A stretch of 64,000 bases of DNA from Lachnospiraceae bacterium (GTDB taxonomy: Bacteria; Bacillota; Clostridia; Lachnospirales; Lachnospiraceae): positions 124,001-188,000 of the forward strand of contig JAHZAV010000001.1 of the NCBI GenBank assembly GCA_019423745.1, in the 5' to 3' direction. Below are positions 36,162 to 45,125 of the stretch, one piece after another. Below the pieces are notes generated by a model. It ran no database searches and was not told the origin of the DNA. It saw only the letters and a list, made by a program, of their open reading frames with translations. Numbering within the stretch: the stretch's first letter is position 1; the number at the start of each line of letters is the position of its first letter. A program made the position numbers and the translations under genes.

Positions 36162-36485
36162 TTATTGTCTAACCGACTCTACCAACTCTGCACACACATC
36201 CTGTATTTGTGTCTCCTCCTCCACGACTGAAATAATTTGTTCTGTACTGACCTGCGCAATATCAATCCCCTGATTATCCATCAGCACAAAAGCCATAAAA
36301 AGAAGAATACATAAAACAACCCGCGCCCCAAAAGTTTCTGTAACCTCTTCGTCATCTTCATCATATATCTTGTGATAAGCAGCCCGGTATCTGGGATGGA
36401 TGGCGGGTGTTTCCCTGTCTCCATACAGTCTCCGTGTCTGATCAAGAAGTTCCTTCCGCCTTCTTGCTCCTTCTTCTCTTTCCAA
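36162..36485 (-). CDS. Small single-pass membrane protein, unknown
   Basis: 107 residues starting at a TTG (36485) with GGAGGCGG seven bases upstream. The N-terminal half is charged (ERE...RRRKE) with a predicted cytoplasmic helix, one hydrophobic segment spans about 54-70 (VVLCILLFMAFVLM) and the tail is acidic. I do not recognise a family. It has its own TTAACA/TATAAA promoter just downstream of the previous gene's terminator, which supports expression. Confidence 0.65.
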   Translation of the reverse strand: MEREEGARRRKELLDQTRRLYGDRETPAIHPRYRAAYHKIYDEDDEEVTETFGARVVLCILLFMAFVLMDNQGIDIAQVSTEQIISVVEEETQIQDVCAELVESVRQ

Positions 36486-36523
36486 ATAAGTCCGCCTCCA
36501 CTTCTTTTTCTTCCTTTCATATA

Positions 36524-36552
36524 TTTATAATATGCGGACATTATCTTGTTAA
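36524..36552 (-). promoter_or_regulatory. Promoter of the 36162 gene
   Basis: Minus strand TTAACA (36552-36547), 17-base spacer, TATAAA (36529-36524). It begins about 20 bases after the terminator of the preceding gene. Confidence 0.55.
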
Positions 36553-36569
36553 GAAGTATACATAGATAT

Positions 36570-36604
36570 AATAAGAGGCAGGGTAAAGAAAAGTAACCCT
36601 GCCT
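36570..36604 (-). terminator. Terminator of the 36619 gene
   Basis: Minus strand nine-base stem AGGCAGGGT/ACCCTGCCT with an 11-base loop, followed by CTTATTATAT. It lies 14 bases after the stop codon. Confidence 0.75.
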
Positions 36605-36618
36605 TAATACTTCTTTCA

Positions 36619-36876
36619 CTATGATAAATTCTTCACCAACTGGTCAGCTTTCTCATAATCTTCTTTCGAGACAAAGAGCGCATAAGCATTTCTTCGTTCG
36701 CTATTAGTACCGTAACTTCCCCGTCCGGTAAAAAAAAGAAGGGAAGTAAATTCTGCCCATCCACCTCCAGAGTTAATTTTCTCTTTGTAGCAGATTCCAT
36801 TCTCATTCAGCAAATTTTTGATTTTCAAAATCTCATCCAACGATTCTGTCCGAATCAGACAAGTGTCATATGCCAT
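36619..36876 (-). CDS. Small hypothetical protein (DUF2007-like)
   Basis: 85 residues. The start YDTCLIRTESLDEILKIKNLL and the later AYALFVSKEDYEKADQLV suggest a small alpha/beta domain like the DUF2007 'putative signal-transducing' group, though I am not certain. Ribosome binding site AAAGGAGGG. It has its own good promoter and terminator and is thus a single-gene unit after the his operon. Confidence 0.7.
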   Translation of the reverse strand: MAYDTCLIRTESLDEILKIKNLLNENGICYKEKINSGGGWAEFTSLLFFTGRGSYGTNSERRNAYALFVSKEDYEKADQLVKNLS

Positions 36877-36934
36877 AAGTTTCCCTCCTTTATAGATTAT
36901 TTACTAATCAGGATTTTCTTAATTTACTATGATC

Positions 36935-36963
36935 ATTGTATCATAAAGTGTAACTTTAAGCAA
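36935..36963 (-). promoter_or_regulatory. Promoter of the 36619 gene
   Basis: Minus strand TTGCTT (36963-36958), 17-base spacer, TACAAT (36940-36935), with TG one base before the -10. Confidence 0.7.
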
Positions 36964-36969
36964 TGACAG

Positions 36970-38253
36970 TTACCTGTCTGCCAGCTCTCTTACAATATCT
37001 TCCCAGTTGATGCCTCTTTCCACCATTAAGACCATGGCATGATAGAGGAAATCGGCCATTTCATATTTTATTTCTTCAGGATTCGGATTCTTAGCAGCAA
37101 TGATGATTTCTGTTGCTTCCTCTCCCACTTTTTTCAGTATTTTATCGATTCCTTTATCAAAAAGATAATTTGTATAAGAGCCTTCCTTTGGATGTTCTCT
37201 CCGATCTACAATTGTCTGGTATACACTTTCAAACACTTGCAGAGGATTAGTCTCATCATAATCAGAACCGACAAGAGGCTGGAAAAAGCAAGTAGGATTG
37301 CCAGTATGGCAGGCTGCCCCTACCTGATCTACTTTGGCAAGTAGCGTATCTTTATCACAATCAATTGTCAAAGAACGTACATACTGAAAATGTCCACTTG
37401 TTTCGCCTTTTACCCACAGACATTGCCTGCTTCTGCTGAAATAAGTCATTCGACCTGTTTTGATGGTCTGATCGAAAGATTCCTCATTCATATAGGCCAT
37501 CATCAAAACTTCCTGTGTTTTATAGTGCTGAACAATGACTGGAATCAGACCTTTGTCATCTGTCTTAAATTCAGAAAAATCCATGATGCTTTCAAATGTA
37601 GTCATTTGAATATCTTCCTGTTCACATCGGCTTTTAAATTCTGCAAAATCCATGTCTGTCTGACTGACGTATTTACCTGATAAGCCTCGGACACCCGAGC
37701 ATTTCAATATTTTAAAAAGTTCTGGCTCTTCCATAGTGTCAGTTACTACGACACAGGGAATATCTGTAACATTTACAACAGAATCCAAATCCAGACGATG
37801 CATGAATACAATCTCACTGGCATATTCATTAATCGTATGCTGGTGTTTGAACAAAGCGTCAAAATCATTTAATGAAACAGCAAGCTTTTCTTTTCCAAAT
37901 CTTTTTGCTACATCTTCAATCAATTTTTGATTGTCGGATTTAGAAAAATTTAACAAAGCCCTTTTGGCTCCGGAGTAAAGAATTTTCTTCACGTCCTCCT
38001 GACGCTTGATATTACCGCCGGCCACCATCGGAATTCGGATAATCCGATTGATCTTTTTCATTAAATCGATGGCTTCATCATGCTCTTCATCGGATTCTGA
38101 CAAGTCAAACACGATCAGTTCATCTGCCCCGTGTTCGCTATAATACCGGGCAAGTGAGAGGACATCCTCACTTAAAACCGTCCGGTCGTCAAACCATTTT
38201 ACTGCTTTCCCCGAATCTATAAAAATACATGGTATCACTCTTTTATAACTCAT
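36970..38253 (-). CDS. hisIE: HisIE with extra N-terminal HisF-like domain
   Basis: 427 residues, about twice a normal HisIE. Residues 1-220 resemble the HisF/HisA TIM barrel (RVIPCIFID, GGNIKRQEDV, RALLNF). The position of the first HisF catalytic Asp is Phe11 and the second appears to be Asn129, so this domain is probably not a cyclase. Residues about 225-335 form HisI (DCDKDT, QVGAACHTGNPTCFF). Residues about 340-427 form HisE (KVGEEATEIIIA, EMADFLYHAMVLM). HisI and HisE hydrolyse and open the PR-ATP ring in steps 2 and 3 of histidine synthesis. It is the last gene of the local his operon. Confidence 0.88.
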   Translation of the reverse strand: MSYKRVIPCIFIDSGKAVKWFDDRTVLSEDVLSLARYYSEHGADELIVFDLSESDEEHDEAIDLMKKINRIIRIPMVAGGNIKRQEDVKKILYSGAKRALLNFSKSDNQKLIEDVAKRFGKEKLAVSLNDFDALFKHQHTINEYASEIVFMHRLDLDSVVNVTDIPCVVVTDTMEEPELFKILKCSGVRGLSGKYVSQTDMDFAEFKSRCEQEDIQMTTFESIMDFSEFKTDDKGLIPVIVQHYKTQEVLMMAYMNEESFDQTIKTGRMTYFSRSRQCLWVKGETSGHFQYVRSLTIDCDKDTLLAKVDQVGAACHTGNPTCFFQPLVGSDYDETNPLQVFESVYQTIVDRREHPKEGSYTNYLFDKGIDKILKKVGEEATEIIIAAKNPNPEEIKYEMADFLYHAMVLMVERGINWEDIVRELADR

Positions 38254-38272
38254 TTATCTTATCCCTCCTTCG

Positions 38273-38863
38273 TTATGCAAGGGTTCCTTTCGTTGTCCAC
38301 GCGCCCTCAATGCGCTCCTCTTTTTTTACAGCTCCATCCAGCGCTCTTCCAAAACCTTTGAACAGCGCTTCGGCTATATGGTGGTTATTGCTTCCATCCA
38401 ACATTTTTAAGTGCAGATTCATTTTTGCACTATAGGATACAGCATAGAAAAATTCACGAATCATTTCTGTATCCAAATCTCCTATTTTTCCTGGAGTAAA
38501 TATTGCATCAAAATTCAGATATGGACGTCCTGACAAATCTATCGCACAGAGAATCAGGGTTTCATCCATGGGCAACATAAAATTACCATAACGGCAAATC
38601 CCTGCTTTATCGCCAAGTGCTTGACTGATAGCCGCACCAAGAACAATTCCTGTATCCTCCACAGTATGATGACAATCTACATCCAAATCTCCTTTAACCC
38701 GTAATGTAAGGTCAAAAAGTCCGTGGCGCGCAAATCCATCCAGCATGTGATCAAAGAATCCAATTCCTGTCTGAATATCTGTTTTCCCTGATCCATCCAG
38801 ATTTAAAGTCAGCTCTATATCTGTTTCTTTTGTTATCCGTTTTACTGTTGCTGTCCTTTCCAT
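38273..38863 (-). CDS. hisB: Imidazoleglycerol-phosphate dehydratase
   Basis: 196 residues, normal for a monofunctional HisB. It dehydrates imidazole glycerol phosphate in histidine synthesis. Metal-binding motifs are FFDHML and CHHTVEDTG, with the second set HHIAEALFKGFGRAL near the C-terminus. The start overlaps nothing and lies two bases after hisD's end. It is not fused to a histidinol phosphatase, unlike proteobacterial HisB. Confidence 0.96.
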   Translation of the reverse strand: MERTATVKRITKETDIELTLNLDGSGKTDIQTGIGFFDHMLDGFARHGLFDLTLRVKGDLDVDCHHTVEDTGIVLGAAISQALGDKAGICRYGNFMLPMDETLILCAIDLSGRPYLNFDAIFTPGKIGDLDTEMIREFFYAVSYSAKMNLHLKMLDGSNNHHIAEALFKGFGRALDGAVKKEERIEGAWTTKGTLA

Positions 38864-38865
38864 AT

Positions 38866-40167
38866 TTATCCCTCCTGATCTTCGAAGCGAACCTTAATGG
38901 AATTGGCATGTGCCGTCAGATGCTCTGCTTCTGCAAACGCTTCTATTTTTTTATGGAGCTTTTCCAATGCTTCTTTGGAATATCCGATAATGCTGGACTT
39001 CTTGATAAAATCATCAACAGATAGCGGTGAGAAAAAGCGTGCCGTACCGTTTGTGGGAAGCACATGGTTCGGTCCTGCAAAATAATCTCCCAGCGGTTCA
39101 CTTGCATATTCTCCTATAAATATAGCTCCGGCATTACGAATCTTTGTCATAATATTATAAGGATCCTTTGTCTGAATCTCCAAATGCTCAGATGCAATTT
39201 CATTTGCAATGTCCACTGCATCATCCATTGTTTCAGCCAATAGGATATAACCATAATTGTCTAATGACTTCTGAATAATCTCACTTCTGGAAAGCTCCTC
39301 AAGGAAATGATCTACTTCTTCAGATACTTGTTTTGCCAAAGTCTCACTTGTTGTCACCAGTATAGCAGATGCCAGTTCATCATGCTCTGCCTGCGACAGT
39401 AAATCCGCTGCTACATATCGGGGGTTCGCAGTCTCATCAGCAATTACCAGTATTTCGCTTGGTCCGGCCACAGCATCAATACTGACATGACCATAAACAG
39501 CCTTCTTAGCTAATGCAACGTAAATATTTCCCGGACCAACAATTTTATCTACTCTGGAAATACTTTCTGTACCATATGCCAAAGCTCCAATGGCCTGTGC
39601 GCCACCTGCCTTATAAATAACGTCAACTCCCGCTTCATGCGCTGCGACCAAAGTTGTTGGTGTTATTTTCCCGTCTTTTCCCGGAGGAGTTACCATAACA
39701 ATCTCTTCTACCCCTGCCACTTTTGCAGGAATCACATTCATAAGCACAGAAGAAGGATATGCTGCTTTTCCGCCAGGTACATAAACGCCCACTTTCTGAA
39801 GAGGTGTCACTTTCTGTCCTAAAATTGTTCCGTCACTGCTGCTATCAAACCAACTGTACTGCTTCTGTTTTTCATGATAAATCCGGATATTATTCATTGC
39901 CTCCCGGATAATATCTACAAGACCTTTATCTACCTTTGCATATGCTTCCTTAATTTCTGTTTCTGTGACCTTAATGTTTTCTGCATTAATATCAGCATGA
40001 TCAAATTTTTTAGTATAGGCAAAAAGAGCAGTATCCCCTTCTTCTTTTATGTGATTGAGGATTTCTGAAACTCCTGCTTCATATTGACTATACTGGTTAG
40101 GACTTCTCTTTAAAAGATCCTCCAGCAGATTTTTTTTGGAATGGCTGTCAAGCTTCTGTATTCTCAT
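38866..40167 (-). CDS. hisD: Histidinol dehydrogenase
   Basis: 433 residues, typical. Catalyses the last two oxidations to histidine with NAD. Visible features are GGKAAYPSSVLMNVIPA, the DKIVGPGNIYV stretch, AGPSEI and the zinc-binding Gln/His region ADLLSQAEHDE. The ATG is preceded by GGGAT. It lies between hisG and hisB in standard order. Confidence 0.96.
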   Translation of the reverse strand: MRIQKLDSHSKKNLLEDLLKRSPNQYSQYEAGVSEILNHIKEEGDTALFAYTKKFDHADINAENIKVTETEIKEAYAKVDKGLVDIIREAMNNIRIYHEKQKQYSWFDSSSDGTILGQKVTPLQKVGVYVPGGKAAYPSSVLMNVIPAKVAGVEEIVMVTPPGKDGKITPTTLVAAHEAGVDVIYKAGGAQAIGALAYGTESISRVDKIVGPGNIYVALAKKAVYGHVSIDAVAGPSEILVIADETANPRYVAADLLSQAEHDELASAILVTTSETLAKQVSEEVDHFLEELSRSEIIQKSLDNYGYILLAETMDDAVDIANEIASEHLEIQTKDPYNIMTKIRNAGAIFIGEYASEPLGDYFAGPNHVLPTNGTARFFSPLSVDDFIKKSSIIGYSKEALEKLHKKIEAFAEAEHLTAHANSIKVRFEDQEG

Positions 40168-40183
40168 TTTTCTTCATCCCTTT

Positions 40184-40819
40184 CTATATTACCGTACGCA
40201 GTCTGGAAATAAGATCCTTGATCCGGTCGCTTTCCATTCTCATACTCACAGGATTTACAATCATCCGTGCGGAAAGAGGACATACTTCCTCCAGAACGGC
40301 GAGTCCATTTTCGCGCAGAGTAGATCCCGTTTCCACAATATCTACAATAACTTCTGCCAGGCCAACAATGGGGGCCAGTTCAATAGAACCATTCAATTTA
40401 ATAATTTCTACCGTCTGATGCTTAATATTATAAAAATAATCTTTTGCAATATGAGGGTATTTTGTAGCCACTCGGATGAGTTCGTGGTGCGAAAGAAGGG
40501 GTGCGGCGCTCTTAGGGCCGCATACACACATCCTGCAGGCTCCATATCCCAGATCCAGCACTTCATGTACCTTCCGTCCTTCTTCCAGAATCGTATCCTT
40601 ACCTACGATTCCGATATCAGCGGCGCCATATTCTACATAAGTGGGAACATCCGGGCCTTTCGACAGGAAAAATCGAAGTTTTAAATCCTCATTGACAAAA
40701 ATCAGTTTTCTGGAGTCTTTATTTTTCATTTCCTCGCATGTAATACCAATCTTTTCAAATATTTCCAGCGTCTGCTTCGCAAGACGCCCTTTTCCAAGAG
40801 CAAATGTTAAATATCTCAT
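40184..40819 (-). CDS. hisG: ATP phosphoribosyltransferase, short form
   Basis: 211 residues, the short type that lacks the C-terminal regulatory domain. It joins ATP and PRPP in the first, rate-limiting step of histidine synthesis and needs HisZ for activity. Motifs are the TFALGKGRLA start, VEYGAADIGIVGKD and PIVGLAEVIVDIVETGSTL. It directly follows hisZ, nine bases away, as expected for its partner. Confidence 0.96.
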   Translation of the reverse strand: MRYLTFALGKGRLAKQTLEIFEKIGITCEEMKNKDSRKLIFVNEDLKLRFFLSKGPDVPTYVEYGAADIGIVGKDTILEEGRKVHEVLDLGYGACRMCVCGPKSAAPLLSHHELIRVATKYPHIAKDYFYNIKHQTVEIIKLNGSIELAPIVGLAEVIVDIVETGSTLRENGLAVLEEVCPLSARMIVNPVSMRMESDRIKDLISRLRTVI

Positions 40820-40828
40820 GATGTATTT

Positions 40829-42076
40829 TTACTCCTTCGTATTTATGGTTTTCATTTCACCAGTGACCAGATTAAACATCTGAATCTGATCATCTTCCTG
40901 AATATAGATCATATTTCCGGCATAATATTCTTTTCCATACTGCATGTAATCTTCCAGTGTTTTGTTAGGTTCCTTCTTCAGCAGTTCTGTATTTTTACAC
41001 TTTTCACGGAAATCACCAGCAATACGGATGGCCTTTTTTTCCATTCCTTTATCATACAGAATCAATGTATTTTTGCGGGAATAAGTAATCCGTATATGCT
41101 GTCTTGTTAAAGCATTCATTAACTCATCAATAACAAGTGCAAAACCAATGGAGGGAGATTCTTTCCCGAACTTCTCCAGAAGATGATCATACCGCCCTCC
41201 TTTTACAACCGCATCTCCGGTTCCAAACGTATAGCCTCTGAAAATAATTCCAGTATAATACCCGTAAGTTCCACTCATACTAAAATCAAAATGGATATAT
41301 TGCTCTGCACCATAATATTTCAACATATCATAGATCTGTTCCAGACGACGTACAGCCATGATTCCTTTCGAATTTGGTGCAAGGTTTCTTGCCTGTGCAA
41401 GAATCTCTACTCCACCATACAAATCTCCCAGCGCTACAAGCGCTTCTTTAGAACTTCTCTTTACCTGAATGCTGTCAAGGTATTCTTCCAGCCCAAAATA
41501 GTTACGGTTGTTTATCAGTTCCCGTACCCGCATTTCTTCTTGCTCATTAAGAGCTGCATCTTCAATTAGACTTTGGAAAAAATCTACATTTCCCACACTT
41601 AACTGAAAATCTCGAAGACCAATCGTTGTCAGGCAATCTGCTACCATAGCCAGCATTTCTGCATCTGCTTCAATCGAATCCACGCCAATAAGTTCTGCCC
41701 CCATCTGCGTATTTTCCCGTAGCCGTCCCTGATAACTGGAATGATTCACAAACGTATTTCCGGTATAACACAATCGGATGGGAATGTCCTCATCCTTAAA
41801 TAAAGTAGCAGCTGCTCTCGCAATAGAAGGCGTAATATCCGGTCTTAAAACAAGAGTATTCCCTTCTTTGTCAAAAAATTTATATAACTCTCTGGAAGGA
41901 ATGGTTCCAATTTCCTTCCTGAAAACATCGAAATATTCAAAAGTAGGTGTCTGAATATCATGATATCCATACAACTGAAGCACTTTATGAAGCCGACTTT
42001 CCAAAGAAAGTTTCTTACCACATTCTATATTGTATATATCCCGTACACCCTCAGGTGTATGCAATTGTTGTTCCAT
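40829..42076 (-). CDS. hisZ: ATP phosphoribosyltransferase regulatory subunit
   Basis: 415 residues from the ATG at 42076; the longer frame starts inside its GGGAGG site. The class II histidyl-tRNA synthetase-like fold is clear (LRPDITPSIARAAA, GRLRENTQMGAELIG, FDFSMSGTYGYYTG, GGRYDHLLEKFG), but it binds HisG rather than tRNA. A C-terminal stretch beyond about 330 is extra relative to minimal HisZ. It is the first gene of hisZGDB-IE, driven by the consensus promoter at 42133. Confidence 0.93.
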   Translation of the reverse strand: MEQQLHTPEGVRDIYNIECGKKLSLESRLHKVLQLYGYHDIQTPTFEYFDVFRKEIGTIPSRELYKFFDKEGNTLVLRPDITPSIARAAATLFKDEDIPIRLCYTGNTFVNHSSYQGRLRENTQMGAELIGVDSIEADAEMLAMVADCLTTIGLRDFQLSVGNVDFFQSLIEDAALNEQEEMRVRELINNRNYFGLEEYLDSIQVKRSSKEALVALGDLYGGVEILAQARNLAPNSKGIMAVRRLEQIYDMLKYYGAEQYIHFDFSMSGTYGYYTGIIFRGYTFGTGDAVVKGGRYDHLLEKFGKESPSIGFALVIDELMNALTRQHIRITYSRKNTLILYDKGMEKKAIRIAGDFREKCKNTELLKKEPNKTLEDYMQYGKEYYAGNMIYIQEDDQIQMFNLVTGEMKTINTKE

Positions 42077-42132
42077 ATGATGCATATCCTCCCTTGGCAC
42101 TTTATCGTGCTAATACGTTAAAACCTTATTGA

Positions 42133-42161
42133 ATTATACGCATTTTACGTTTCCTTGTCAA
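42133..42161 (-). promoter_or_regulatory. Perfect consensus SigA promoter of the his operon
   Basis: Minus strand TTGACA (42161-42156), exactly 17 bases, TATAAT (42138-42133). The -35 hexamer overlaps the last codons of recU. Predicted start is about 50 bases before the hisZ ATG; the leader shows only a four-base GCAC/GTGC stem and no T-box. Confidence 0.85.
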
Positions 42162-42696
42162 GCGAATCGCGAATGCTAAGATCTATATTCATATAATCCA
42201 GATAAGGAATATAATAATTTTGCTTCAGATTCATAAAAAAACGTGGATCTAATTCTTCCAGCCGAAAGCTTTTACGGCCTCCCTCCATGGAACGATTCCA
42301 GAATTTTTTTAGCTCTTCAAATCGCATATAGTAAGCCATACTCTCTCCTGTGTAATAGATCAAAAGAAAAGAGATCCCGCCCTGGCGCTCAAATTGTTCC
42401 ATAAACACTACCTGATGTTCATGAATATTCTGAATTGGAAATGTAACCCCGGCACATTCTTTTGCGTCAAAACATACAGGAATCCCCTGCACAGCACCAA
42501 TATAGTCCACAGTACTTCTCTGTTCGAAATAGGCAAGTGTGATCTGGCGATGTTCCTTATCCATCCGCACCGGAGTAATTGGAGTTGGAATTTTTTGAAT
42601 AAGCGCCAGATTTTTCTCCTGATACTGCTCATTTGTGCGGTTAATCAATTCCTCAAGAGTGGAACCTCTAAGGCCCCTTGTATTCCATGTTGCCAT
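42145..42696 (-). CDS. recU: Holliday junction resolvase RecU
   Basis: 183 residues. RecU is the Firmicutes resolvase that cleaves four-way junctions in recombination repair and chromosome segregation. Visible family residues are GLRGSTLEELINRTNEQY, the acidic catalytic core STVDYIGAVQGIPVCFDAKE and the HEHQ motif. It lies 21 bases after the RluA-type gene. Normally recU neighbours the pbp1 gene; here its context is different. Its 3' end carries the his promoter. Confidence 0.9.
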   Translation of the reverse strand: MATWNTRGLRGSTLEELINRTNEQYQEKNLALIQKIPTPITPVRMDKEHRQITLAYFEQRSTVDYIGAVQGIPVCFDAKECAGVTFPIQNIHEHQVVFMEQFERQGGISFLLIYYTGESMAYYMRFEELKKFWNRSMEGGRKSFRLEELDPRFFMNLKQNYYIPYLDYMNIDLSIRDSLDKET

Positions 42697-42717
42697 TACT
42701 TTATTCCTTCTTTTATG

Positions 42718-43722
42718 CTATTTCCCATCCTGTAGCTTTTCCCCCTGCAGTACTCTTTGGAAAGCATTTGGTAAAGATGCTTCAAATATTTTTCCTGATA
42801 AATAAGCCAATTCTCCTTCTATCTGCGGAAACTCCAGACGGCTTGAATGAAGCAGCTGGGAATTCAGTCCATATTTTTTCTTATACTTTTCATTTTTTTC
42901 CCGGTTTCCATATTTGTAATCTCCAATCAGAGGATGTCCTATAGAAGCCAAATGTGCCCGAATCTGATGCGGACGTCCGGTAATCAAATGAACTTCCAGA
43001 TACGTAGCAGCATCTGTCACAGAAATAGGATGATAGGAAGTTTCAATCAAAGAATCACCCTCCTTTTGAGGAGATTTACTGATTATTACCTTATTTGTTT
43101 TTTTATTCTTAGAAAGATACCCTTTTATATAGCCCTTTGTTTCCATTTTTCCAACGACCACACAACGGTAATACTTTTTAAGATCTCTTTCTTTAAAAAG
43201 CCTGCTTAAAGTCTGAAGTCCAACAAGGCTTTTTCCTGCAGCAATCAAACCGCTTGTATTACGGTCAAGCCGATTACAGACCGAAGGACGAAATGTTCGG
43301 AGATCCTCTTTGGAAAGAGCCTTAGAAGCCAAAAGATAGCGGATAATCCACTCCACCAATGATTCTTCTTTTTCGTCAGCTCTCTGTGAAAGCACACCAA
43401 CAGGTTTGTTTAACAACAAAATATGATCATCTTCGTAAATGATCTGCTCTTCTTTCAAAATCCCCTTCCCTTGCGAAAGCTTTTTTTCTATGATACTCTC
43501 TTCTTCTGAAAAAGTCCGAATTGTTTCATCAGACAGATAAAGACGAACTTGATCACCGATCGTTAGTTTTTCATTTCCAGATGCTTTCTTTCCATTGAGT
43601 GTAATATTTTTTTTTCGAAGCATTTTATAAAAAAAACTTTTGGGCGCCTTTTTCATATATTTAGCTAGAAATTTATCCAGTCTCTGCCCTGCCTCATTTT
43701 CATTGATGACAATTTCTCTCAT
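42718..43722 (-). CDS. RluA-family 23S rRNA pseudouridine synthase
   Basis: 334 residues. An N-terminal S4 RNA-binding domain (about 10-80) precedes the catalytic domain with the motif NRLDRNTSGL, where Asp is the catalytic residue, then HQIRAHLASIGHPLIGDYKYG. It converts specific uridines to pseudouridine, probably in 23S rRNA, with RluC/RluD-like specificity uncertain. Ribosome binding site AGAAG. Upstream 27 bases lies a membrane protein gene. Confidence 0.93.
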   Translation of the reverse strand: MREIVINENEAGQRLDKFLAKYMKKAPKSFFYKMLRKKNITLNGKKASGNEKLTIGDQVRLYLSDETIRTFSEEESIIEKKLSQGKGILKEEQIIYEDDHILLLNKPVGVLSQRADEKEESLVEWIIRYLLASKALSKEDLRTFRPSVCNRLDRNTSGLIAAGKSLVGLQTLSRLFKERDLKKYYRCVVVGKMETKGYIKGYLSKNKKTNKVIISKSPQKEGDSLIETSYHPISVTDAATYLEVHLITGRPHQIRAHLASIGHPLIGDYKYGNREKNEKYKKKYGLNSQLLHSSRLEFPQIEGELAYLSGKIFEASLPNAFQRVLQGEKLQDGK

Positions 43723-43749
43723 ATTTCTTCTAACCTCAGCGTCTGCCTC

Positions 43750-44325
43750 TTACATCGAAATATTTAAAATAATCTTTCGTATTTTTTGTTCCCGTCTTTT
43801 ACGGTCATCTTTTTCTATTTGTGCAATATTGTTAAGTCCCTCTACCCGTGCAAGAAATGGAGTGTAATCCCTTAAAATTTTAACAGTAACTTTAGAAATT
43901 CTGTTATCTTCCAGAATATTTTTAATATGCTTTGCAGCTTCTTCCGGATCTGTTTTTTTGTCGGGAGCATATCCAAACACTGTATTGCCTGCAATCACAA
44001 CAGCTGTCACAGGCATAATTCTCTCACGACTTGTAATGATCGTATCATAAGCTGTTGTAAGAAGAGACGCTTTATTCTCAATTTCTTCCACAACTTCCGG
44101 ATCAGCGGTCTGATAAGGCAGTATTGTAATTAAACCTACCAACATTTTGCAGGCTGGCAGACATCCTACAATCGCTACAACAGTCAAAAGGTTAAGCCTT
44201 GTCCCTGTCTGTATAATACCAAGTATCAAAAGTGCTATGACAACTGCAAATTCCAGCAAAGTCATAAAAAGCAACTTCTTTTTTCTATATTGAATATATC
44301 CGGGCTGTCCTTTATCTATTTTCAT
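43750..44325 (-). CDS. Conserved two-helix membrane protein, unknown
   Basis: 191 residues. Two hydrophobic segments (about 16-38 and 46-68) near the N-terminus are followed by a soluble alpha/beta part with VVIAGNTVFGYAPDKKTDPEEAAKH and a basic tail (KRREQKIRK). I do not recognise a named family. It lies one base after the SDR gene's stop and 27 bases before the RluA gene, so translational coupling is likely. Confidence 0.75.
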   Translation of the reverse strand: MKIDKGQPGYIQYRKKKLLFMTLLEFAVVIALLILGIIQTGTRLNLLTVVAIVGCLPACKMLVGLITILPYQTADPEVVEEIENKASLLTTAYDTIITSRERIMPVTAVVIAGNTVFGYAPDKKTDPEEAAKHIKNILEDNRISKVTVKILRDYTPFLARVEGLNNIAQIEKDDRKRREQKIRKIILNISM

Positions 44326-44326
44326 C

Positions 44327-45109
44327 TTACATTGTACTCCTTGTATTCATTCTGTTCATAAACCAGTCTGTCACTCGGTCTGGTGACAAACGTACAGCCA
44401 GCTTGGCTCCTTTCATGGCCATACCATAAATAGAAATACTGCGTCTATGTCTCACATCCAACAATGCCTTTCGTACAACTTGATCGGGCTGAGCCATTAA
44501 TTTCTGTTTTGCAGGAATTTTGATATTTCCGGCGGTCTCAAAGAAATTTGTATCTACTGGTCCTGGACACACAGCAGTTACAAAAATCCCTTTTTCTGAC
44601 AGTTCACGCCCAAGAGCACGGCTATAGCTTAATACATAAGCCTTTGTAGCCGCATACACAGCAGATCCTGGTTGTGGAGCAAATGCCGCTGCCGAAGCAA
44701 GATTTACAATACGGCTTCCTCCTGACATGTACGGAATACACTGGCTTGTAAGCCGTGTTAATGCCTGGCAGTTCAGGTGAATCATATTGGTAAGTGTATA
44801 AACTTCGGTGTCAACAACTGCTGCAATTTTTCCAAATCCCGCTGCATTAACAAGTATTCGAATATCCGGTTTCAATGCTTCCATATCTCTTTGTAAATGA
44901 TCATAAACGGCATTCTGTAAAAGGTCACTGGCATAGAGACGGCAATACACTCCGTTCACAGATGTAATTTCCTGCTTTATTTCCTCCAGTTTCTCAGTAT
45001 TTCTGGCAATAAGCCAGATTTCATCCAGATTACGATAACATTTCGGAATTTGTCTTGCAAATTCCCTTCCAATTCCTTGAGAAGCTCCCGTAATTACTGC
45101 TATTCTCAT
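44327..45109 (-). CDS. Short-chain dehydrogenase/reductase
   Basis: 260 residues of Rossmann SDR. The cofactor motif TGASQGIG (about 7-14), NAAG and the catalytic YAATK are present, with a Ser in the preceding VNLASAAA segment. Family members reduce or oxidise alcohol/ketone substrates with NAD(P); the substrate is unknown. It begins 17 bases after the YgiQ-like gene. Confidence 0.88.
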   Translation of the reverse strand: MRIAVITGASQGIGREFARQIPKCYRNLDEIWLIARNTEKLEEIKQEITSVNGVYCRLYASDLLQNAVYDHLQRDMEALKPDIRILVNAAGFGKIAAVVDTEVYTLTNMIHLNCQALTRLTSQCIPYMSGGSRIVNLASAAAFAPQPGSAVYAATKAYVLSYSRALGRELSEKGIFVTAVCPGPVDTNFFETAGNIKIPAKQKLMAQPDQVVRKALLDVRHRRSISIYGMAMKGAKLAVRLSPDRVTDWFMNRMNTRSTM

Positions 45110-45125
45110 TAAAATCCCTTCTTTA

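Noticed and set aside
40136..40684. Plus-strand frame of 182 codons
   Set aside because: Antisense to hisG and the hisD start, both well supported.
42076..42130. Possible T-box or attenuator before hisZ
   Set aside because: Leader of only about 50 bases with a four-base stem; no specifier loop or T-box sequence seen.
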